Positions 29,279 through 38,600 of a stretch of DNA of 64,000 bases are shown here, piece by piece; position 1 is the first letter of the stretch, and the number at the start of each line of letters is the position of its first letter. A model generated the notes under the pieces. It was not told the DNA's origin. It searched no databases and saw only the letters and a program-made list of their open reading frames with translations. A program made the translations under genes and the position numbers. This DNA comes from Burkholderia sp. 4M9327F10 (GTDB taxonomy: Bacteria > Pseudomonadota > Gammaproteobacteria > Burkholderiales > Burkholderiaceae), in NCBI RefSeq assembly GCF_005503145.1, contig NZ_SCNV01000007.1:62001-126000 (forward strand). The letters are read 5' to 3'.

Positions 29279-30754
29279 ATGTCCGACACAGCCGTCACGC
29301 CTACTACCGCGACCTTTGACCAGTTTGGCCTTGCGCCCGACATCCTGAAAGCCATTGCGGAGCAGGGCTACACGACGCCTACGCCGATCCAGGTGCAGGC
29401 GATTCCTGTCGTGCTGGCGGGTCGCGACGTCATGGGCGCCGCGCAGACCGGCACTGGCAAGACCGCGAGCTTTTCGCTGCCGATCATCCAGCGCCTGCTG
29501 CCGAATGCGAACACCAGCGCCTCGCCGGCGCGTCACCCGGTGCGCGCCCTGATCCTCACCCCGACCCGCGAACTGGCCGATCAGGTTGCCGCCAACGTGC
29601 ACGCTTACGCCAAGCATACGGCGCTGCGCAGCGCGGTGGTGTTCGGCGGCGTGGATATGAATCCGCAGTCCGAGCAACTGCGCCGCGGCGTCGAGATTCT
29701 GATCGCCACGCCGGGCCGTCTGCTTGACCACGTGCAGCAGAAGACGGCCAATCTGGGCCAGGTGCAGATGCTGGTGCTCGATGAAGCCGACCGGATGCTC
29801 GATATGGGCTTCCTGCCGGATCTGCAGCGCATCCTGAACCTGCTGCCGAAGGAACGTCAGACCTTGCTGTTCTCCGCGACGTTCTCGGGGGAAATCAAGA
29901 AACTGGCGGCCACGTATCTGCGCAATCCGCAGACCATCGAGGTGGCGCGCAGCAATTCGACGGCCACCAATGTCACGCAGACGGTTTATGAAGTGGCTGA
30001 GGGTGACAAGACCGGTGCGGTGGTGCAACTGATTCGCGAGCGCGGTCTGAAGCAGGTGATCGTGTTCTGCAACAGCAAGATCGGCGCGAGCCGCCTCGCG
30101 CGTAGTCTGGAACGTGATGGCGTGGTGGCGACTGCGATTCACGGCGATCGTACCCAGAACGAGCGTATGCAGGCGCTGGATGCTTTTAAGCGCGGCGAGA
30201 TCGAGGCGCTGGTGGCGACCGATGTTGCTGCGCGTGGGCTGGATATTGCTGAGCTCCCGGCTGTGATTAACTTCGACCTGCCGTTCAATGCCGAAGATTA
30301 TGTGCACCGGATTGGGCGCACCGGGCGTGCCGGGGCTTCGGGGGATGCGCTTTCCCTGTATAGCCCGAATGAGAAGAAGCAGCTTGCCGATATCGAGAAG
30401 CTGATCAAGCGGCCGCTTGATGTGCAACGGCTGACTGTTGATTTGCCTGTGCGGCATCATCATGAAGAGCGTGGCCCGCGGCGGGAGCGTGAAGAGCGTG
30501 GTGCGCGGCGGCGCGCGGGTTCTTCTTCTGGTTCTTCGGGTTCTGCGTCGTCGTTTGAGCGGTCGCATCATCATCGGCAAGCGCCCGTCGATGATTTCTT
30601 CTTTAAGCCCTATGAGCCTTCGCCTTCCTCTGCTCGCAAGGTCGATGAAGCGGATGAGGTCGCTGCTGCGCAGAAGCCGGCTTCCAAGCAGCCTTTGGCT
30701 GCACTGCTTGGTGGGTTTGGGATGCCCAGGAAGAGCACTTCTTCTTCGTCGTAG
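29279..30754 (+). CDS. rhlE: DEAD-box RNA helicase RhlE
   Basis: An ATP-dependent RNA helicase (491 aa) of the RhlE group, acting in ribosome assembly and RNA turnover. All motifs are present: Q-motif (FGLAPDILKAIAEQGYTTPTPIQ), AQTGTGKT, PTRELADQ, GG, TPGRLLDH, DEADRMLDMGF, SATFS, then the helicase C domain with VFCNSK, ATDVAARGLDI and HRIGRTGRAG. A basic, Ser/Arg/His-rich tail (about 385-460) is likely RNA-binding. The start follows the GCCACC context and is the typical MSDTAV; the SD is weak. Confidence 0.95.
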   Translation: MSDTAVTPTTATFDQFGLAPDILKAIAEQGYTTPTPIQVQAIPVVLAGRDVMGAAQTGTGKTASFSLPIIQRLLPNANTSASPARHPVRALILTPTRELADQVAANVHAYAKHTALRSAVVFGGVDMNPQSEQLRRGVEILIATPGRLLDHVQQKTANLGQVQMLVLDEADRMLDMGFLPDLQRILNLLPKERQTLLFSATFSGEIKKLAATYLRNPQTIEVARSNSTATNVTQTVYEVAEGDKTGAVVQLIRERGLKQVIVFCNSKIGASRLARSLERDGVVATAIHGDRTQNERMQALDAFKRGEIEALVATDVAARGLDIAELPAVINFDLPFNAEDYVHRIGRTGRAGASGDALSLYSPNEKKQLADIEKLIKRPLDVQRLTVDLPVRHHHEERGPRREREERGARRRAGSSSGSSGSASSFERSHHHRQAPVDDFFFKPYEPSPSSARKVDEADEVAAAQKPASKQPLAALLGGFGMPRKSTSSSS

Positions 30755-30802
30755 TTTTTGGGGTTTTTGCCTGCGGGGCGGTTTTTGTTGTTGTGCCTGT
30801 TG

Positions 30803-31001
30803 TGTTGGCCTTTCCTTGTTTTGTTATCGGTTTATTAGCGTTGCCCCTGTGCGGGGCGGCACCTACTTTTCTTTGCCGCCGCAAAGAAAAGTAGGCAAAA
30901 GAAAGCGGGCTCACACCGCCAGCTCTTAGGTGTCCACCTCTTGAATCAACCCGGAGTGGTCCGAGACAAGATCGTCTCTCGTACCTCCCCCGTCAGTGAC
31001 A
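30803..31001. repeat. Dispersed ~200-bp intergenic repeat, copy 1
   Basis: The first about 123 bases (30803-30925) are identical to 33287-33409; the rest is similar with scattered differences and one indel. The core is a perfect hairpin, CCTACTTTTCTTTGC (30862-30876) and GCAAAGAAAAGTAGG (30881-30895) around CGCC, preceded by TGCCCCTGTGCGGGGCGGCA. I recall related sequences in many Paraburkholderia intergenic regions. Same orientation as copy 2. Confidence 0.9.
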
Positions 31002-31320
31002 AAGGACTCATTCATCCCGTGAGCGCACTTCGTGCGCCACGGTACGGTTCACTCTCTTAGCCCCTTGCTCATTTGTATCGAGTCGGCAGCATCGCGAACT
31101 TATGCTGTCTGGGGTGCGTCGGGTGCGTCGGGTGCGTCGGGTGCGTCGGGTGCGTCGGGTACGTCGGGTACGGCGGGTACGGCGGGTACGGCGGGTACGG
31201 CGGGTACGGCGGGCGCGTCGGGTACGGCGCTGCGGCGAGTGCAGCGTGTGGGGCGCGTATGGTGGGTGCTTCAGAAATGCGGTTCCGGCGTAGTCGGCGC
31301 GTTGTGCGTCTCGCTGCTTT
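31002..31320. other. Intergenic region between repeat copy 1 and ureD
   Basis: No gene is supported. The middle is a 9-bp minisatellite (listed separately). Open frames crossing it on the plus strand exist only because the 9-bp unit carries no stop codon. It separates the ends of rhlE and ureD, which converge. Confidence 0.5.
31113..31229. repeat. 9-bp minisatellite, 13 copies
   Basis: Thirteen contiguous 9-bp units: five GGTGCGTCG, one GGTACGTCG, five GGTACGGCG, one GGCGCGTCG and one GGTACGGCG. The block structure of variants suggests recent slippage. It lies about 90 bases beyond the ureD stop codon. Confidence 0.95.
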
Positions 31321-32202
31321 TCAGGTTGTCCATATTCGTAGCGGTACTGCGTCGGCGCCGTGCACGGCTGGACGCAGTTTTAGCCAGCAGTCGGTCAGCG
31401 CGCGTTGCAGCAACTCCATCGAACGTGCGACGGCACGAATCAGAACGACGCCCGGCGTGACGCAGGTGGCGGCTGCTCGCAGGGCATCGTTGAACGGGAG
31501 TTCGGCGCCGAGCGTTTCCGCGAGCACGTCGTCGCAAGCGGGGCCCACTGCCCATAAGGTGCCGAAGGCGGGAAAGTTTGCGAGACCTTGCGGCGCTTCG
31601 CGCAGCGGATCGGCGGCGCCAAGGTTGGCGCGTTCGAGCCATAGCAATTGCCCAGTAGGCCCCACGATGCGCGAGATCGTGCGCAGTGAGCCGGCAGACC
31701 AGCGCTCGCCGGCTGCCTGGCGGCCGAGCTGGGTGGTGTCCCAGCCGAGCGCGGTGGCGCCTTCGGCCATCGAGAGCGTGAACTCAAGCGTAGCGTTGGC
31801 GTGATCGAAGATGATGTTGTTCTGCGGTAGCCAGTCGAGCTTCGCATGAGCGCCAACGCGTATGCTGACTTGCTGCAGCGCGGCGCGCCCGTTCGATTTG
31901 TACCACTTGGTCGCGCCAGGTGTGGTGAGCACGGCGTGCGTGCCGGCCTCGAGTGCTACATCGATATGAAGCTGGTCGCCGCCAGCGACGCCGCCTGGCG
32001 GATGCACGATCACCGCATGACAGATCGCCTGACCCTCGGGGTAGAGCGGACGCTGCACGCGCAGCGGGCCGTCATGCAGACGATGCGCAAGGGTAGTGCG
32101 TGCCCCCTGCTTCGCGAAGCCGAGTTCGAGCCTGGCGCGCCATTGTGCGTGCGCAGCAGATTGCGCAGTGGCGAGCGTGATGTGATTTTCATGAAGCGAC
32201 AT
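31321..32202 (-). CDS. ureD: Urease accessory protein UreD
   Basis: UreD (UreH; 293 aa) is the scaffold that binds apo-urease and, with UreF and UreG, delivers nickel. Family patterns visible are [43 protein letters not shown] and WERANL-like [10 protein letters not shown]. The frame is intact. Normally ureA, ureB, ureC and ureEFG follow, but none is present on either side: downstream is the minisatellite and rhlE. Only urtE lies upstream, 308 bases away. Without the rest elsewhere in the genome, this gene would be non-functional. Confidence 0.93.
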   Translation of the reverse strand: MSLHENHITLATAQSAAHAQWRARLELGFAKQGARTTLAHRLHDGPLRVQRPLYPEGQAICHAVIVHPPGGVAGGDQLHIDVALEAGTHAVLTTPGATKWYKSNGRAALQQVSIRVGAHAKLDWLPQNNIIFDHANATLEFTLSMAEGATALGWDTTQLGRQAAGERWSAGSLRTISRIVGPTGQLLWLERANLGAADPLREAPQGLANFPAFGTLWAVGPACDDVLAETLGAELPFNDALRAAATCVTPGVVLIRAVARSMELLQRALTDCWLKLRPAVHGADAVPLRIWTT

Positions 32203-32510
32203 GCGGGTGTACTGAATGAGGCTGCATATGACGGCTGCTTAATGGTTGCATCGCGCGTGGCCCTGGCGCTCGCGATACAGCGAACCCGCCTGCAGCGACG
32301 CTCTGCATGGGGTAGGGATGTGGCGAGAATAGCATGCAGCACGCGCATGACGCGAAGGGTGCCGCTCGCGGTGCGTGGACAGGCGAGGTTGGTGGCGCAG
32401 CGGATTGGTGATTGAAGCGCGCAGCAATCGCGGCGGCTAGCCGCTTTGCACACCACCTGCCGCATATGGCTCGCCTGCGCCTGGGTGCGCAAATACGTGT
32501 GTTGCCGTGT
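32203..32510. other. Intergenic region between urtE and ureD
   Basis: About 308 bases with no supported gene; open frames are Arg/Cys/His-rich and not protein-like. No terminator or promoter is obvious. In intact loci I expect a shorter gap here. Confidence 0.4.
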
Positions 32511-33203
32511 TTATACGGCGATGAGGGCGCGAACGCCGTCAGCATCCATGTTGGCGCCTTCGCCTCCGGCGACGACTTCGCCGCGGCTCATGACCCAGTA
32601 TCGGTCAGCGATGGCCTTTGCGAAATCGTAGTACTGCTCGACGAGGAGCACGGTGAGGCCCATTTCCTCGACGAGTTGACGCAGTGTCCGGCCGATGTCC
32701 TGGATGATGGAAGGTTGAATGCCTTCGGTGGGTTCATCGAGGATGAGGAGTTGCGGATCGCTCATGAGGGCGCGGCCGATGGCGAGTTGCTGCTGCTGCC
32801 CGCCCGACAGATCGCCGCCGCGGCGGCTGCGCATGTCTTTGAGGACAGGGAATAGCTCGTAGATACGGTCGGGGATTTTGGCGGGAGCTTTTTTGCTGGC
32901 GGCGCCGACGAGCAGATTCTCTTCGACCGTTAGGCGCGGGAAGATGTCGCGGCCCTGCGGGACGTAGGCGAGGCCGTTGGCTACCCGGGCATAGGTCGGG
33001 AGTTTTGTTAGTGGCGTGCCACGCCAGGCTATGTTGCCGCTTTTTGTTGGGACTACGCCCATCAGGCAACGGAGCAGGGTTGTTTTGCCTACGCCATTGC
33101 GGCCTAGTAATACCGTTAGCTTGCCGTCCGGTACCGTTAACTTCACGTCGCGGAGGATGTGGCTGCCGCCGTAGTACTGGTTTAGGTGGTCTACTTCTAG
33201 CAT
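32511..33203 (-). CDS. urtE: Urea ABC transporter ATP-binding protein UrtE
   Basis: UrtE (230 aa, full length) is one of the two ATPases of the UrtABCDE urea importer. It has Walker A GRNGVGKTT, signature LSGGQQQQLAIGRAL, Walker B LLILDEPTEG and the family opening MLEVDHLNQYYGGSHILR. AGGA precedes the ATG by eight bases. Its partners urtA (binding protein), urtB/urtC (permeases) and urtD are absent upstream, where repeat copy 2 and gluQRS lie instead. Confidence 0.93.
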   Translation of the reverse strand: MLEVDHLNQYYGGSHILRDVKLTVPDGKLTVLLGRNGVGKTTLLRCLMGVVPTKSGNIAWRGTPLTKLPTYARVANGLAYVPQGRDIFPRLTVEENLLVGAASKKAPAKIPDRIYELFPVLKDMRSRRGGDLSGGQQQQLAIGRALMSDPQLLILDEPTEGIQPSIIQDIGRTLRQLVEEMGLTVLLVEQYYDFAKAIADRYWVMSRGEVVAGGEGANMDADGVRALIAV

Positions 33204-33559
33204 TTTGCTTGTTTCCTAGGATTCGTTTGTACTTGCCGTGCGGTTCTCTTTGCCTGCGGCGCTTTGTTGTTTGGTTGTTCTTATGGTGTTGGCCTTTCCT
33301 TGTTTTGTTATCGGTTTATTAGCGTTGCCCCTGTGCGGGGCGGCACCTACTTTTCTTTGCCGCCGCAAAGAAAAGTAGGCAAAAGAAAGCGGGCTCACAC
33401 CGCCAGCTCGTAGGTGTCCGCCCCTTGATGTAACCCGGAGTGGTCCGAGACGAGATCCTCTCTCGCCTAGTCCCCCGTCAGTGACACAGCAGTCATCCGC
33501 TCCAGCGCGCGCTTCGCGCCGCCGTTGGGTCGTTCTTCCCTCCGGTTCCTGCTTTTGGG
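33204..33559. other. Intergenic region upstream of urtE
   Basis: About 356 bases, mostly occupied by repeat copy 2. The 80 bases next to urtE are T-rich on the plus strand and resemble, loosely, the sequence just before copy 1 (TTGCCTGCGG...GTTGTT). No gene and no clear urtE promoter are visible. Confidence 0.5.
33287..33486. repeat. Dispersed ~200-bp intergenic repeat, copy 2
   Basis: Direct repeat of 30803-31001, identical over the first 123 bases, with the same 15-bp perfect hairpin (33346-33360 with 33365-33379). With copy 1 it brackets a 2.3-kb interval holding only urtE, ureD and the minisatellite. Confidence 0.9.
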
Positions 33560-34504
33560 CTATTGCGCTGTTGTTGTGCGCAACTTCTCGATTCGTTTCG
33601 TCCACGCCGTGGTCGCCGCGTCGTAGAACCCTTTCAGTGTCTCGTGGGGAGTGGGGCTCATCTCCAGTTTCAGGTGCTCCGCCGCTGCGTACAGTGCTTC
33701 CAGCGGTCGGGTCGCGTCCAGCGCCGTTGCGCCCGTCTGCTTGCTTAACTTCTCGCCCACCTTGTTCGTTACCACCGGCACATGCATGTATGTGGGTGTG
33801 GCTACGCCCAGGCAGCGTTGCAGGTAGATCTGCCGCTCCGTCGAGTCCAATAGGTCCGCGCCTCGCACAATGTGCGTGATCCCCGCGTCTGCGTCATCTA
33901 CCACCACCGCCAGTTGATACGCCCACTGGTCGTCCGCTCGCCTCAGCACGAAGTCGCCTACCTCCGTCGCTAAATTCTGCGTTTGCGTGCCCTGCCAGCG
34001 GTCGTCGAATGTGATCGTTGCGCTTTTCGCGGTCGCTTCTGTCGCGCCTTGCGCGGTATCCCCCGCTGTATCCCCGTCCGGTACGCGCAGCCGCCACGCG
34101 CGTGCAGGTTTGCCATGCAGGCCGTCGCGGCATGTGCCCGGGTATGCAAGCGTTGTGTTGCGGGCGTGCGCGTTGAGCAGGGAGTCGCTGATCTCTTTGC
34201 GCGTGCAGCCGCATGGATACACGAGGCCCGCGCCTCGTAGCTGTTCCAGCGCCTCCTGGTAGCGCGCTGTGCGCTCGCTTTGCCATAGGGGTGGTTCGTC
34301 CGCGTGCAGGCCGAACTGGTCGAGCGTCGCCAGAATGTCCTCGGCTGCGCCCGGGACCGTGCGTGGGCCGTCAATGTCCTCGATTCTCACCAGCCACACG
34401 CCTCCGTGGGCGCGTGCGTCCAGCCAGCTCGCGAGCGCGCTCACCAGCGAGCCGAAATGCAACGGTCCAGTAGGCGAGGGGGCGAAGCGGCCTCGGTATG
34501 TCAT
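33560..34504 (-). CDS. gluQRS: Glutamyl-queuosine tRNA(Asp) synthetase
   Basis: GluQRS (314 aa) attaches glutamate to the queuosine at position 34 of tRNA(Asp). It resembles the GluRS catalytic core without the anticodon-binding domain: [19 protein letters not shown] (HIGH-type site), zinc-site cysteines in [10 protein letters not shown] and YPGTCRDG, and the KLSKQTG loop. The ATG is one base after the trhO stop (TGAGATG), implying translational coupling. The frame also allows a start four codons upstream, which I reject because of the position relative to trhO. Confidence 0.95.
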   Translation of the reverse strand: MTYRGRFAPSPTGPLHFGSLVSALASWLDARAHGGVWLVRIEDIDGPRTVPGAAEDILATLDQFGLHADEPPLWQSERTARYQEALEQLRGAGLVYPCGCTRKEISDSLLNAHARNTTLAYPGTCRDGLHGKPARAWRLRVPDGDTAGDTAQGATEATAKSATITFDDRWQGTQTQNLATEVGDFVLRRADDQWAYQLAVVVDDADAGITHIVRGADLLDSTERQIYLQRCLGVATPTYMHVPVVTNKVGEKLSKQTGATALDATRPLEALYAAAEHLKLEMSPTPHETLKGFYDAATTAWTKRIEKLRTTTAQ

Positions 34505-34505
34505 C

Positions 34506-35369
34506 TCACGCCGCACGCGCGGCGTTGCGCTCCGGATGGCATTCCGGGCACGTTTTGCCGGGCACGTACAGCGGCGACTGCTGGGCCTCCGGGCTCACCA
34601 CGGCGCGGCAGCCGAAGCATTGTGCCGTTGCGGTCGGTTTCAGTTCCGGGTCCAGCGCCGTGCGGTAGTCGAACACGAAGCACTCGCCGTGGTAATGGGC
34701 GCCGCCCACTTCCTCGAAATACTTCAGGATGCCGCCTTCGAGCTGGTACACGTTCTCGATGCCCACTTCCTTCATGTGGATCGCCGCCTTTTCGCAACGA
34801 ATCCCGCCCGTGCAGAACGATACGACCGTCTTGCCTTCCAGGTCCGCACGGTTCTGTTCGATCACCGCCGGAAACTCGCTGAATTTGTTGATCCGGTAGT
34901 CGAGCGCGTCGTCGAACGTGCCTACGTCCACTTCAAACGCGTTGCGCGTGTCCAGCATTACCACCGGGCGGCCCGCGTCGTCGTGGCCGCGGTCGAGCCA
35001 GGCCTTCAGCGTGGGTGCGTCCACGGACGGCGCGCGGCCCAGTTCCGGGCGGATCGCCGGCTTCTTCATGGTGATGATCTCGCGCTTGAGCTTCACCAGC
35101 ATGCGGCGGAACGGCTGCTTCTCCGACAGGCTTTCCTTGAACTGCAGGTTCGCGAACTTGCCTTCGAACAGCGGATCGTGACGGATGTAGTCGATAAACG
35201 CGTTTGCCGCTTCCGGCGCGCCCGCGACGAACAGGTTGATGCCCTCCGGCGCGAGCAGGATCGTGCCGCGCAGGCCCAGTGCGTTGCAGCGCTCGGTAAC
35301 GAGCGGACGCCACTCGGCAGTGGTTTCGATGGTCGCGAATTGATAGGCGGCGAGATTGACGATACTCAT
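34506..35369 (-). CDS. trhO: tRNA uridine-34 hydroxylase (rhodanese-like)
   Basis: TrhO (YceA; 287 aa) makes 5-hydroxyuridine at tRNA position 34 in an O2-dependent manner. The N-terminal acylphosphatase-like part (about 1-95) is followed by a rhodanese domain (about 115-230) with active Cys186 in [12 protein letters not shown], and a C-terminal CFGC...CPEC pair suggesting a metal site. Upstream of gluQRS with a one-base gap, so two wobble-base modification enzymes share a transcript. Confidence 0.95.
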   Translation of the reverse strand: MSIVNLAAYQFATIETTAEWRPLVTERCNALGLRGTILLAPEGINLFVAGAPEAANAFIDYIRHDPLFEGKFANLQFKESLSEKQPFRRMLVKLKREIITMKKPAIRPELGRAPSVDAPTLKAWLDRGHDDAGRPVVMLDTRNAFEVDVGTFDDALDYRINKFSEFPAVIEQNRADLEGKTVVSFCTGGIRCEKAAIHMKEVGIENVYQLEGGILKYFEEVGGAHYHGECFVFDYRTALDPELKPTATAQCFGCRAVVSPEAQQSPLYVPGKTCPECHPERNAARAA

Positions 35370-35679
35370 GATGGTCCAGCGGTAAAGTGGCCCGGCGGCG
35401 CTGCAAATGGCACGGGCGGCAGCAAGGGCCGCGTGCGTGGCGCGGCCACGGCAAATGGGGCGAAACCCGTATTATCCCTCAACCGGCCGGATTGCCCGAG
35501 TCGGCCGCATGGCTATTGCGTTGCGGCAGCGCAAGGCAAGCGTGATTTGGCTTGCCCGGCCCGCCCCGCAGGGCTCACGCAAGCGGCCCCGGCTACGTCC
35601 GCTGGCCACCCCCTGGCCGGATGGCTAACCCGTCCGTTTCGTCTCAATTCTTCGGGAGGGTGGGGTTACAATAACGCCC
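35370..35679. other. Divergent trhO/dnaE intergenic region
   Basis: About 310 bases between divergent genes. A TACAAT box (35667-35672) lies eight bases before the dnaE ATG, in the context GGTTACAATAACGCCC; if it is the -10, the dnaE mRNA would be almost leaderless. GGGAGGG at 35654 is too far to act as ribosome site. Nothing else is recognisable. Confidence 0.4.
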
Positions 35680-38600
35680 ATGTCAGATCCCCGCTTCGTT
35701 CATCTCCGCGTTCACTCCGAATTCTCGATTGCCGACGGCATCGTGCGCCTTGACGACATTGTCGCGGCCGCGGCCAAAGACGGTCAGGGCGCGCTCGCGC
35801 TCACCGACCTCGGCAACGCCTTCGGCCTCGTCCGTTTCTACAAGGAAGCCCGTGGCAAAGGGGTCAAACCCATTGCCGGATGCGACATCTGGATCACCAA
35901 TCCGGATGATCGCGACAAGCCTTCGCGCTTGCTGCTGCTGGTTAAAGACAAGCGCGGCTATCTGAATCTGTGCGAGCTGCTGACCAAGGCGTGGCTCACC
36001 AATCAATATCGCGGTCGTGCCGAAGTCGAAGCGGGCTGGCTTGAAACCGGCCTTGGCGAAGGGCTGCTCGCGCTGTCCGGCGCGCAGACCGGCGACATCG
36101 GCATGGCGCTCGCGGCCGGTAACGAGGAAGCGGCCAAACGCAATGCGCAGCATTGGGCCAAGGTCTTCCCCAACGCCTTTTACATCGAGTTGCAGCGCTG
36201 CGGCCAGCCGGGCGGCGAAGCCTATGTGCAGCAGGCAGTCGCGCTCGCGGCCTCGCTGAAACTGCCGGTGGTCGCCACCCACCCGTTGCAGTTCATGACG
36301 CCGGACGACTTCACCGCGCACGAAGCGCGCGTGTGTATCTCGGAAGGCGACATGCTCGCCAATCCGCGCCGTCAGAAGCGCTTCACAACCGAGCAGTATT
36401 TCCGCTCGCAAGACGAAATGGCCGCGCTGTTCGCGGACATTCCCTCCGCGCTCGCCAATACAGTTGAAATCGCCCGGCGCTGCAATCTGACGCTCGAACT
36501 CGGCAAGCCCAAGCTGCCGCTGTTCCCAACGCCGGATGGCATGTCGCTAGACGACTATCTGGTGCATCTGTCAAAAGAGGGGCTGGAAAAGCGCCTCGAA
36601 CAGTTGTACCCGAACGAGGCGGAGCGCGACGCACAGCGCGAGACGTACTACAAGCGCCTCGAATTCGAGTGCGGCACGATCATCAAGATGGGCTTCCCGG
36701 GCTACTTCCTGATCGTGGCGGACTTCATCAACTGGGCCAAGAACAACGGCGTGCCGGTGGGGCCGGGCCGGGGTTCGGGCGCGGGGTCGCTCGTCGCGTA
36801 TGCGCTTGGCGTGACCGATCTCGACCCGCTGCGCTACAACCTGCTGTTCGAACGTTTCCTGAATCCGGAACGGGTGTCGATGCCTGACTTCGACATCGAC
36901 TTTTGCCAGCACGGGCGCGATCGCGTCATTCAGTACGTGAAGGACAAGTACGGCGCGGACGCGGTGTCGCAGATCGCCACGTTCGGCACCATGGCGGCGA
37001 AGGCGGCTGTGCGCGACATCGGCCGTGTGCTCGATCTCGGCTACATGTTCACGGACGGCGTCGCCAAGCTGATTCCGTTCAAGCCCGGCAAGCACGTCAC
37101 CATTGCCGACGCGATGAAGGAAGAGCCGCTCCTGCAGGAGCGTTTCGACAACGAAGACGAAGTGCATCAGTTGCTCGAACTCGCGCAGCGCGTCGAGGGC
37201 CTGACGCGTAACGTCGGCATGCACGCGGGCGGCGTGCTGATCGCTCCTGGCAAGCTGACCGATTTCTGTCCGCTGTATACGCAGGGCGACGAGAGCGGTG
37301 TGGTCAGCCAGTACGACAAGGACGACGTGGAAGCGGTCGGCCTCGTCAAGTTCGACTTTCTGGGCCTGACCACGCTCACCATTCTCGACTGGGCCGAGCG
37401 CTATATCCGCAGGCTCGATCCGTCGAAGCAGGACTGGTCGCTCGCGCAAGTGCCGCTCGACGACCCGTCGTCGTTCACGATCCTCAAGAAGGCCAATACG
37501 GTCGCCGTGTTCCAGCTGGAAAGCCGCGGCATGCAAGGCATGCTGAAAGACGCCCAGCCTGACCGCTTCGAGGACATCATCGCGCTGGTGGCGTTGTACC
37601 GTCCAGGCCCGATGGACCTGATCCCGAGCTTCTGTGCGCGTAAGCACGGCCGCGAGGTGGTCGAGTATCCCGATCCGCGCGTCGAGCCCATCCTGAAAGA
37701 GACCTACGGCATCATGGTCTACCAGGAGCAGGTGATGCAGATGGCGCAGATCATCGGCGGCTACTCGCTGGGCGGCGCTGACTTGCTGCGCCGCGCGATG
37801 GGTAAGAAGAAGGCCGAGGAAATGGCCCAGCATCGCGAGCTGTTCCGCCAGGGCGCCGCGACGAACGGGCTCACCGCCGAGAAGGCCGACGAAATCTTCG
37901 ACTTGATGGAGAAGTTCGCCGGCTACGGCTTCAACAAGTCGCACGCGGCCGCCTATGCACTGCTCGCGTATCACACCGCATGGCTGAAGGCGCACCATCC
38001 GGCCGAATTCATGGCAGCGAATATGTCGCTCGCCATGGACGATACCGACAAGGTCAAGATCCTGTTCGAAGACTGCATCACGAACAAGATGGCCGTGTTG
38101 CCGCCGGACATCAACCTGTCCGCGTATCGCTTCGAACCGGTGGCGGAAGCCGACGGCAAGCGTTCGAAGACGATTCGCTACGGTCTTGGCGCCATCAAGG
38201 GCAGCGGCCAGAACGCGATCGAAGAAATCCTGCGCGCCCGCGAAGAAGGTCCGTTTGTTGACCTGTTCGATTTCTGCAACCGCATCGACCGCCGCGTGGT
38301 CAATCGCCGGACCATCGAAGCGCTGATCCGCGCCGGTGCGTTCGATGCACTGCATGCGAATCGCGCGCAGTTGATCGCGTCGGTTTCGCTCGCCATGGAA
38401 GCCGCCGACCAGGCGAGCGCCAACGCGATGCAGGCGGGCCTCTTCGATATGGGCGACGCGCCGTCGCAAGGCCATGAACTGGTCGACGAACCCGAGTGGC
38501 CGGAAAAGAAGAAGCTTCAGGAAGAGAAGGGCGCGCTTGGCTTCTACCTCTCGGGCCATCTGTTCGACGCTTACAAGGACGAAGTGCGCCGCTTTGCGCG

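Noticed and set aside
31032..31804. Plus-strand frames of 142 and 243 codons across the minisatellite and ureD
   Set aside because: Open only because 9-bp units have no stops and the rest is antisense to ureD.
30803..33486. Interpretation of the repeat-bounded urtE-ureD block as a transposon
   Set aside because: No transposase, no terminal inverted repeats and no target duplication; the repeats are a dispersed intergenic hairpin element rather than IS ends.
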